Part shown: positions 1 through 5,306 of the stretch, piece by piece
Layout of the letters: each line of letters starts with the position of its first letter
Numbering within the stretch: position 1 is the stretch's first letter
NCBI GenBank assembly: GCA_003488465.1
Contig: DNLN01000121.1
Coordinates: forward strand, 1-6,392
DNA: 6,392 bases
Direction: 5' to 3'
Origin: Sutterella sp.
Lineage (GTDB): Bacteria > Pseudomonadota > Gammaproteobacteria > Burkholderiales > Burkholderiaceae_F
Translations under genes and position numbers: made by a program
Notes under the pieces: model-generated
What the model saw: the letters and a program-made list of their open reading frames with translations, nothing else
Databases searched by the model: none
Told to the model about the DNA's origin: nothing

Positions 1-120
1 CCGGCGCAGGTTCGCTGGCTGCGGGAGCAGGCTCGGGCTGAACCGCCGGCGCTGGCTCGCTGGCTGCGGGAGCAGGCTCGGGCTGAACCGCCGGCGTGGG
101 CTCGCTGGCTACTGGAGCAG
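1..120. repeat. 45-bp in-frame tandem repeat (about 2.7 copies, continuing beyond the window)
   Basis: Copies lie at 1-45 and 46-90 and differ at only 2 of 45 positions. A third, partial copy at 91-120 has about 4 differences in 30. The period is a multiple of three, so gain or loss of copies changes the Pro-rich segment of the minus-strand protein by 15 residues without breaking the frame. The array may extend past the left edge. Confidence 0.9.
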
Positions 121-433
121 GGGAATCTTGTGCACCCTGCGCGGGAGCTTCCGCCTTTTGCCCGCTGGCCTTAGGCGGTGCATCGTCCTCATCATTGGAA
201 CGATCGGCGAAAATCCCCCCCATAAAATCGTCCTTGTCCCCAGCAGCATATGCACTGCTGACAAAACTATGTTGGCCAAAATCCGCCACCATCGAGCAGG
301 TCATCATGAGAACGGCTGCAATGGAAACAAACGTCCGGCCTGAAATCCGTTTGCCAGCCTGTCCGGAAACACCGGACGAAACCTGCCCCAGCTCATCGGC
401 GAAGGCTTTTCTTTGAACTCGGTTCTGTGTCAT
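1..433 (-). CDS. Partial exported or membrane-anchored protein with Pro/Ala/Glu-rich tandem repeats (5' part; 3' end outside window)
   Basis: The minus strand reads open from an ATG at 433-431 to the window edge, giving 144 codons without a stop. The start has a good Shine-Dalgarno (minus strand TAAGGG, plus 441-446) 7 nt upstream. Residues 1-34 are polar and basic. Residues 35-50 are hydrophobic, followed by a possible signal peptidase site SAYA|AG near residue 63, so it is either a long signal peptide or a membrane anchor. Residues 66-84 are acidic (DKDD, NDEDD). From about residue 97 the chain is Pro/Ala-rich and becomes a 15-residue repeat, SEPAPAVQPEPAPAA, present at least twice when the window ends. 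Such segments are usually extended linkers or periplasm-spanning arms, as in TonB-like proteins; nothing here identifies the family. It is divergent to the ankyrin gene. That it is a real gene is well supported; its function is unknown. Confidence 0.72.
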   Translation of the reverse strand, partial: MTQNRVQRKAFADELGQVSSGVSGQAGKRISGRTFVSIAAVLMMTCSMVADFGQHSFVSSAYAAGDKDDFMGGIFADRSNDEDDAPPKASGQKAEAPAQGAQDSPAPVASEPTPAVQPEPAPAASEPAPAVQPEPAPAASEPAP

Positions 434-523
434 GCAACCGCCCTTAGAAAAAAACAAAAGAACAGATACCCTGTCCGACTGAAGGCCGCTACCCGGCACG
501 GCCCTGTTGTCTTATCCTATTAG

Positions 524-553
524 TTGAATTCAGGCTATTTCTTATTTTATTAT
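524..553 (+). promoter_or_regulatory. Candidate sigma70-type promoter for the ankyrin-repeat gene
   Basis: A -35 like TTGAAT (524-529) and a -10 like TATTAT (548-553) are separated by 18 nt in the only AT-rich part of the divergent intergenic region. Transcription would start near 560, leaving a 5' leader of about 130 nt before the chosen start codon. Assigned by eye from the consensus. Confidence 0.45.
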
Positions 554-554
554 A
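549..554 (-). promoter_or_regulatory. Candidate -10 element for the divergent Pro-rich gene
   Basis: The minus strand reads a perfect TATAAT here, overlapping the candidate -10 of the plus-strand promoter. No good -35 lies 16-18 nt upstream (the best is TTAACT with 20 nt spacing), and there is no TG extension. It would give a leader of roughly 110 nt for the gene starting at 433. AT-richness alone could produce this match. Confidence 0.25.
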
Positions 555-691
555 AGCGGGTGCACTGGTTGGTCAGTTAATCGGCGCATTCCCCTCGTGC
601 GATAGGTGTGCTGTTTAGTCGAAAAAACAACTTTTCTAACGGAGGTCCGACGCCCATCCCTGCAGGTATGCGGAGGTTTGCGCGCCAAAAC

Positions 692-3409
692 ATGTCTATG
701 AAGAAGAATCTGTTGTGCGCACTGGTTTCCATGAGTCTCACCATCCCCGCCTGGGCTGCGCTCAGCGACACGGATTTCCATAAGCTGTGCCGCAAGGGAG
801 CTCCAGAGGAAATTTCTTCAGCACTCAAGGATGGTGCGAACCTCAATGCACGCAACCGGCGCGAGGAAACACCGCTCATGACGGCAGCTGCATACAACAC
901 GATGGAGGCCGTCCAGGTGCTGCTCTCTGCCGGAGCCAATGTCAGAGCTGCCGGAGAGGATGGACAGACGGCTCTTCTCGCCGCCGCCACAAATCGCAAG
1001 AGCCCGCTCATTGCTACCGCACTTTTGAAGGCGGGAGCCCGCGTCAATGACAAAGCCAAGGGCGGCGTGACGCCGCTGATGGGGGGCGCATCAAACAATA
1101 AATTCCCCGAGATCACGAAGGCTCTGCTCGAAGCCGGCGCGAAGGTAAATGCCACAACGGATACGGGCATGACCGCTCTCATGATCGCGGCAAAATCCAA
1201 CAGCCATCCCCAAATCATGGAATTCCTGATCAAGGCAGGCGCTGACGTGAACGCCAAGGACGATGACGGAAGAACCGCCCTGATGTTTGCCGCCCGCAAT
1301 CGCCGGGTCACTCCGGAAATGATCGAACTGTTGCTCAAGTCCGGTGCAAGGGCTGACATCAAGACCCCGAACGGTGCAACTGCATTTTCCATTGCAGCCG
1401 AGTATGAGAACCCGACGGCCTTCCGCGTTCTGGCCGCTGCCGGCGGCGATCTCAAGACCATTCCGGCCGAGAAAATCGCCGCTCTCTTTGTCAGTTCCAT
1501 TGACAATGGCGATGCGGACACCTTGCTTCTTTTGTCCAAGCAAGGAATTGATGTCAACGCCCCCAACAAATACGGCGATACACCGCTCATGAGGGCAGTG
1601 CACAAGGGGAAGCCGGAAGTTGTCAAGGCACTCATTTCCAGCGGAGCGAATGTCAACGCCGCCGACAAATACGGCGAAACGCCGCTCATGAAGGCAGTGC
1701 GCAAAGATCTGCCGGAAGTTGTCAATGCACTGCTTTCCAGCGGAGCGAATGTCCGGGCTGTGGATGCAAGATCGAGGAGCGCTCTGTCCATCGCTGTTTC
1801 GGATCACAAGCCGAATCTGCAGATCGTCGAAGCACTGCTCAAGGCGGGAGCCGATGTCAATGCAGCCGACTCGTACGGCCGCACGCTTCTGATGAGTGCC
1901 GTGAAAAACAACGCTCTCGAGGTGGTCAAGCTGCTGCTTGCCAACGGAGCCAATGCGCAGGTCGTCAGCGAGCGGTCCTCCGACACGGCTCTTGAGTATG
2001 CCATGCGGTACAGTCCTGAAAGCATTCCCCTTCTTGTGAAAGCCGGCGCCAATGTCAACGAAACCGACAAATACGGCTGGACACTGCTTAACCGGGCGAT
2101 CCGCAGCGAGTATCCCGTCGAGGCCATCAAGGCGCTGATTGATAACGGCGCCAATGTCAACGCCGTCAGTCCCGACGGAGTATGGAACCCAATCGCCATC
2201 GCTGCGCGCACCAACAAGGCCGAAGAAATCCTTGACTTGCTTCTCGCAGCAGGAAGCAATGTGAACTACAAGGACAAGGATGGCTCGACGCCTGCCTTCT
2301 TTGCCTTTCACAAGCAGCATCCCGCCCCCGTCCTCAAGAAGCTGATTGATGCCGGTCTCGATGTTAATGCGGCGGACACGAAGAACGGCCGCACGCTGCT
2401 GATGGCCGCAGTGACGAACCCCGAACGGGATGCCCTGGCCGTGACGCAGCTGTTGCTTGCTGCCAAGGCAGACCCGAATGCAGCTCTGACACGCGATCAG
2501 CGAAGCGTTCTGATGCAGGCAGTCACCCAGGAGAAGGCAGACCCTGCTGTCATTTCTGCTCTAATCGCAGGCGGAGCCAATCCCCACGCCACACTCAAGG
2601 ATGGTGAAACCGCACTCTTTCTCGCCAGCGACCGCAATCCGAACCCTGCGATCATTGATGCACTCATCAAGGGGGGTGCGAATGTCAATGTTAAGGACCG
2701 CTATGAGCGCACACCGCTCTATCAGGCGGCAAGCAGGGGCAAGCATCGGCTGGAGGTGCTCAATGCCCTGATTGCCGGCGGAGCCGATGTCAACATGCCT
2801 TCTCAGTCGGGCAATACCCCCCTGATGGCAGCTTCAGGTGACAGTCCCGAAACAATTGCCGCCCTGTGCAAGGCTGGTGCAAATGTCAACGCCCGTTCGC
2901 GCGAAGGGCGCACGCCGCTCATCCTGCTTGTTTCTCAAAGAAAGACCACGGTTGATTCGGTCGCAGAGATGATCAAGGCAGGTGCCGATGTGAATGCCGT
3001 CGGCAAGGACTCGCTCTCGGCGTTGCTGCGGGTCGTGAGCAACAACAATCCCAATCCGGAAATCGTGTCCCTGCTGGTGCGCTCAGGCGCAAATGTCAAT
3101 GTCCGGGCCAATGACCAAAGCACGCCTCTGATCCGTGCCTGCGCCGCTGCTCAGGAGACAACCAAACCGATCGAGGTGCTGATCCAGTCCGGCGCGGATG
3201 TCAACGCTGTTGACCGCAACGGTTTCTCTGCGCTCATGAGAGCAGTCTCCGTCTACAGGCCAAATGCCGAAGTGATCGAGTTGCTGCTCAAGAGCGGAGC
3301 CAACCCCAGAGCCGTCAACAACAGGCAGGTTTCCGTTGCCGACATGGCCCGCAAGAACCGCCGGATGCCTCCAGAGCTTTTGCAGCGCATTGAGGCAGCC
3401 GCCCGATAG
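692..3409 (+). CDS. Exported ankyrin-repeat protein (about 24 full repeats plus N- and C-terminal caps)
   Basis: The 905-residue product begins with a signal peptide: a MSMKK n-region, a hydrophobic core at about 6-18 and a likely cleavage site AWA|AL after residue 22. It should act in the periplasm or outside the cell. Residues 23-59 form a capping half repeat. About 24 full ankyrin repeats of 32-37 residues follow from residue 60 to about 880 (pattern TPLM.A, a helix with LL, then GANVNA and a D-G turn), with a degenerate cap ending at the stop. There is no catalytic or transmembrane domain, so the role is presumably protein binding; the partner cannot be read from sequence. The first position of the fourth TPLx residue is never His. 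Start choice: the frame is open from GTG 608, with ATGs at 668, 692 and 698. I chose 692 because GGAGG (672-676) precedes it, although the 15-nt spacing is long, and because it gives a compact signal peptide. It stands alone, facing the minus-strand genes. Confidence 0.93.
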   Translation: MSMKKNLLCALVSMSLTIPAWAALSDTDFHKLCRKGAPEEISSALKDGANLNARNRREETPLMTAAAYNTMEAVQVLLSAGANVRAAGEDGQTALLAAATNRKSPLIATALLKAGARVNDKAKGGVTPLMGGASNNKFPEITKALLEAGAKVNATTDTGMTALMIAAKSNSHPQIMEFLIKAGADVNAKDDDGRTALMFAARNRRVTPEMIELLLKSGARADIKTPNGATAFSIAAEYENPTAFRVLAAAGGDLKTIPAEKIAALFVSSIDNGDADTLLLLSKQGIDVNAPNKYGDTPLMRAVHKGKPEVVKALISSGANVNAADKYGETPLMKAVRKDLPEVVNALLSSGANVRAVDARSRSALSIAVSDHKPNLQIVEALLKAGADVNAADSYGRTLLMSAVKNNALEVVKLLLANGANAQVVSERSSDTALEYAMRYSPESIPLLVKAGANVNETDKYGWTLLNRAIRSEYPVEAIKALIDNGANVNAVSPDGVWNPIAIAARTNKAEEILDLLLAAGSNVNYKDKDGSTPAFFAFHKQHPAPVLKKLIDAGLDVNAADTKNGRTLLMAAVTNPERDALAVTQLLLAAKADPNAALTRDQRSVLMQAVTQEKADPAVISALIAGGANPHATLKDGETALFLASDRNPNPAIIDALIKGGANVNVKDRYERTPLYQAASRGKHRLEVLNALIAGGADVNMPSQSGNTPLMAASGDSPETIAALCKAGANVNARSREGRTPLILLVSQRKTTVDSVAEMIKAGADVNAVGKDSLSALLRVVSNNNPNPEIVSLLVRSGANVNVRANDQSTPLIRACAAAQETTKPIEVLIQSGADVNAVDRNGFSALMRAVSVYRPNAEVIELLLKSGANPRAVNNRQVSVADMARKNRRMPPELLQRIEAAAR
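1554..1751 (+). repeat. Near-identical adjacent 99-bp units inside the ankyrin array
   Basis: Segments 1554-1652 and 1653-1751 align without gaps at about 85% by my count, sharing long exact runs such as the GCCGGAAGTTGTCAA and TCCAGCGGAGCGAATGTC stretches. Other repeats in the gene resemble each other mainly at protein level. This points to a comparatively recent in-frame duplication of one 33-residue ankyrin repeat. Confidence 0.75.
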
Positions 3410-3413
3410 TGTT

Positions 3414-3429
3414 TGAGAAGTAATTCTCA
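3414..3429 (+). terminator. Small hairpin directly after the ankyrin stop codon
   Basis: TGAGAA (3414-3419) pairs with TTCTCA (3424-3429) across a GTAA loop, starting 4 nt after the stop. The stem is AU-rich and only the short CATTTC follows, so it is at best a weak terminator or a 3'-end stabiliser. Confidence 0.25.
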
Positions 3430-3445
3430 CATTTCTGAATGGACT

Positions 3446-3481
3446 GAGCGCAGAGTCCGTGTTGCAACGTACTCTGCGCTC
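3446..3481. terminator. Perfect 11-bp hairpin between convergent genes, probable bidirectional terminator
   Basis: GAGCGCAGAGT (3446-3456) and ACTCTGCGCTC (3471-3481) are exact reverse complements. The 14-nt interior can add CGT/ACG pairing (3458-3460 with 3467-3469) beyond one mismatch. It sits midway between the ends of the ankyrin gene and the 215-residue minus-strand gene, where a shared terminator is expected. Neither side has a T-run, so it may act with Rho or as an RNA end-protecting structure. Confidence 0.45.
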
Positions 3482-3489
3482 GCCGTAAT

Positions 3490-3504
3490 GACGCACGATG
3501 CGTC
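3490..3504. terminator. Short 6-bp hairpin just past the stop of the 215-residue minus-strand gene
   Basis: GACGCA (3490-3495) pairs with TGCGTC (3499-3504) around a 3-nt loop, 3 nt beyond the minus-strand stop codon. No U-tract follows on either strand. It may belong to the termination region with the longer neighbouring hairpin. Confidence 0.25.
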
Positions 3505-3507
3505 CTG

Positions 3508-4155
3508 TCAGCTAGGCTTTTTGGGCGCTCTTTTCTGCGTTCTGCCGGTCTGAGCAGCGGCAACGTGATCGCGGATGAATCCGAGAACGAAATCAAAGTC
3601 CTCCTGCTCAACATAGATCTGGTTCTGGTGGAGTTTCTCGCCCACATTGATGAGGTTACGCGTCGGCAAGGGCTCGACGGTTTTGACTGAACGCCATCTC
3701 GAGCGCTTGCTAAAACGGCTGCCGGCAAGAATTCCGGAACCGGACACCGAGGGGCGGCCCGCGGCCACGCCGGCAAGTGCGACGAGGACAGCCAGAACCT
3801 TCGCCTTCTTGACCTGCGAGGCTAACTGAGTGTGGGTAATGCCTTCCTCGTCCATCTCAAAAAGCACGCAGTAGCGCCCCCCCATGACGGCCGCATAGAC
3901 GAGGTATCCGATAATGCTGATCACAAAGAGAACAGCTGCGATTCCTCCGAAAACGAGAAGCAGGTTTCCCAATTCCTCAAGGGACAGATCTCCCTCGATG
4001 GCAAGGAGTGCCACGAGAAAAAGCAGAACAATTCCAAGCGAAATCGCAAGAACCTTACCCACCAGGATGATGATCGAGGGATTTTTGTAAAGATTGACCT
4101 CGTAGACCCAGCGAAAGATTCCATCTTCAGTTTTGGTAATGGAACTCACTGTCAT
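3508..4155 (-). CDS. Uncharacterised two-helix membrane protein with a C-terminal soluble domain
   Basis: The product has 215 residues. A short polar N-terminus with a DGIFRWVYEVNLYKNP motif (about 11-26) is followed by two strong transmembrane segments (about 27-53 and 62-91) joined by an acidic loop, then a soluble domain of about 120 residues opening with GGRYCVLFEMDEEGITHTQ and closing with an amphipathic FDFVLGFIRDH helix and a basic tail. Alternating strands plus a C-terminal helix after two membrane helices recall bacterial PH-like (YcxB/bPH) proteins; this is a resemblance by eye only. No catalytic motif is visible. AGGAG (plus 4158-4162) lies only 2 nt before the ATG but 8 nt before a GTG at codon 3 (4149-4147), which may be the true start. 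It lies 186 nt after the 143-residue gene, so it may have its own promoter. Confidence 0.82.
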   Translation of the reverse strand: MTVSSITKTEDGIFRWVYEVNLYKNPSIIILVGKVLAISLGIVLLFLVALLAIEGDLSLEELGNLLLVFGGIAAVLFVISIIGYLVYAAVMGGRYCVLFEMDEEGITHTQLASQVKKAKVLAVLVALAGVAAGRPSVSGSGILAGSRFSKRSRWRSVKTVEPLPTRNLINVGEKLHQNQIYVEQEDFDFVLGFIRDHVAAAQTGRTQKRAPKKPS

Positions 4156-4301
4156 TTCTCCTGCAGCGTGCTAAAAACAAAAGGATGCGTTTCCACTCAG
4201 TGGATTGTACTTCTGGCTCCGCAGAACACGCCCCCTCAGAATCCAAAGACTCTAGGCCTGAACTTGTCAACTGAGGTTATGAGCGTACCGCCGCATATCC
4301 A

Positions 4302-4320
4302 GCCATAGAAACACTATGGC
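4302..4320. terminator. Perfect 7-bp hairpin downstream of the 143-residue gene
   Basis: GCCATAG (4302-4308) and CTATGGC (4314-4320) flank a 5-nt loop, about 21 nt past the stop of the minus-strand gene ending at 4342. ATTTTG follows it in the plus direction, but no U-tract follows in the minus direction, the one that would be needed. It plausibly separates the LCCL/143-residue transcript from the 215-residue gene. Confidence 0.35.
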
Positions 4321-4341
4321 ATTTTGCTCGTGTGATCGCTG

Positions 4342-4773
4342 CTACTCCTTCAGATATCCCGCCTCTCCGAGGATCTTCCTCATGTACGCCGTGTAACGCT
4401 GAAGGACTTCCTCGGCAGGGCCTTTCCTTTCTTTCTCCGAGGAGATCAGGCTCTTCATTTGAGCGATTCCGATGAAGATATTTCCTGTGGGGACGGTCTG
4501 TCCGATGCCCTCCAACGCACCGGCAGGCGTGTCCGCCGTCGAGAGGATCACCTTGTTCTCCCTACTGAACAGACCTCCCGCCTTGCGCGGGTACACAATG
4601 GTCATAAACCTCTGCGTCGCGGGAAGAAGGATGTACTGCTCAATGGATGCCTTGGTCGGCCTCCCGAGCAAGAACCGCCCCGCCTCCTGGGCATCCCAGT
4701 GCTCCTTCATGAACTCATGGAGTTCCTCAAGCGTGAAAGGCCTGTTGGTCAGCAATACTTGTCTTCCTATCAT
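4342..4773 (-). CDS. Uncharacterised 143-residue cytosolic protein
   Basis: I set the start at the ATG 4773-4771 because GGAGG (plus 4780-4784) sits at an ideal 6-nt spacing. The open frame extends to an ATG at 4800, but that would bury the Shine-Dalgarno in codons. The 143 residues carry no signal peptide or membrane helix. They begin MIGRQVLLTNRPFTLEELHEF, a strand then a helix, followed by a central hydrophobic strand region (YILLPATQRFMTIVYPRK, about 47-64), a GLFSRENKVILS segment, and a helical, charged C-terminal third (SSEKERKGPAEEVLQRYTAYMRK split over about 108-133). I recognise no named domain and no catalytic signature. It lies 53 nt after the intact-frame end of the LCCL gene, or 13 nt after the stop of the shifted frame, so cotranscription is likely. 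The function is unknown. Confidence 0.82.
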   Translation of the reverse strand: MIGRQVLLTNRPFTLEELHEFMKEHWDAQEAGRFLLGRPTKASIEQYILLPATQRFMTIVYPRKAGGLFSRENKVILSTADTPAGALEGIGQTVPTGNIFIGIAQMKSLISSEKERKGPAEEVLQRYTAYMRKILGEAGYLKE

Positions 4774-4826
4774 TTTGAACCTCCATTCAGCCAAGCCCAA
4801 TGGTTATACACACACGGGGAATCATA

Positions 4827-5176
4827 TCAGCGTGACAGCCTGTAACTGCCGACCCACTTCCCATACTGGATTGATGTGACGCCGTTGCGCGTAAGCGCGG
4901 GATACTCGCCTGCCCTGAAAGAACGGTCACAGTAACGGTGCCGGCCTGACCTGCGCGCAGAAGACCCGCGTGGACTGCCGCCGCGATGCTCGAATCATCA
5001 GTGTAGACGTTGCCGCTGCCGCCCCAGATCCTGCCCGAGGCGCTGTCGGTCACACGCATCACGAAACTCTTTCCGTTCTGCCCTCGGTAGGACACCATAC
5101 TGGCAGGAGCATTCTGCTCTGCCAGGACGCCTTGGGAAAAGAACACAAGAGCAGCCAATGCAAAGATGCGTCGCAT
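4827..5176 (-). pseudogene. Exported LCCL-domain protein, broken by a one-base deletion
   Basis: The ATG at 5176-5174 has GGAGG (plus 5182-5186) 5 nt upstream. A signal peptide (MRRIFALAALVFFSQGVLA, 1-19) precedes a single LCCL domain, recognisable from NVYTDDSSIAAAVHAG (56-71) and GTVTVTVLSGQAS (79-91). After Ser91 the frame turns to non-homologous sequence, while the -1 frame reads YPALTRNGVTS and then QYGKWVGSYRLSR (TAT at 4904-4902 onward) and stops at 4829-4827. This is exactly the missing end of an LCCL domain. One lost base near 4904, such as one T of an AGTTAT, explains it; restored, the protein would have about 116 residues. As written, translation continues to 4787, giving 129 residues with an altered C-terminus. 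LCCL domains are extracellular modules thought to bind ligands; bacterial single-domain versions are uncharacterised. A sequencing error is possible. Confidence 0.8.
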
Positions 5177-5306
5177 ATCCGCCTCCGGCAAAATGATTTC
5201 GTGCCCGAATTCTCCACAGTTTTGTAGCATTGAGCCAAACCTTTGGAACTGCTCACGCATAAATTCGGGAGTAGATAGCAACAAAGCGCTAGCGAGACTG
5301 CATGAC
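5177..5306. other. Spacer between the LCCL gene and the truncated flavoprotein, with small dyads
   Basis: It holds the LCCL ribosome site (5182-5186), an inverted pair CCCGAATT (5204-5211) / AATTCGGG (5261-5268), and between them a nested dyad CCAAACCTTTGG (5234-5245) flanked by GAGC (5231-5234) and GCTC (5249-5252). I find no convincing promoter in either direction. An in-frame minus-strand ATG at 5260 would extend the LCCL protein but has no ribosome site. The right edge is the truncation point of the flavoprotein. Confidence 0.4.

Noticed and set aside
1..120. CRISPR-like array
   Set aside because: The units are contiguous with no unique spacers, and the period is in frame with a coding sequence.
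608..691. Extending the ankyrin protein to the GTG at 608 or the ATG at 668
   Set aside because: Neither has a usable ribosome site, and both add a polar stretch before an already complete signal peptide. The 668 start cannot be fully excluded.
577..2320. Two long minus-strand open frames (404 and 409 residues) opposite the ankyrin gene
   Set aside because: They are produced by the repetitive codon pattern of the ankyrin array, have no domain-like composition of their own, no ribosome sites and repeat with the same period as the sense gene.
4242..4270. Minus-strand promoter for the 215-residue gene based on TTGACA at 4270-4265
   Set aside because: The -35 is perfect, but the sequence 17-18 nt downstream (TTTGGA/TTGGAT) is a poor -10, so I do not list it as a feature.
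3832..4308. 158-residue plus-strand open frame
   Set aside because: Most of it is opposite the membrane-protein gene. The translation is a low-complexity, charged sequence with no ribosome site.
4459..4879. Plus-strand open frames of 128 and 135 residues
   Set aside because: They lie antisense to the 143-residue gene, which has a clear ribosome site and a protein-like sequence.
4895..4912. Programmed -1 frameshifting in the LCCL gene
   Set aside because: No X XXY YYZ slippery site is present at the junction (GCG AGT ATC) and I see no obvious downstream stem-loop, so a mutation or sequencing error is simpler.
5166..5306. N-terminal extension of the flavoprotein from the ATG at 5166
   Set aside because: These codons are antisense to the LCCL signal peptide and its leader, show no family similarity, and lack a signal peptide or nucleotide-binding motif.
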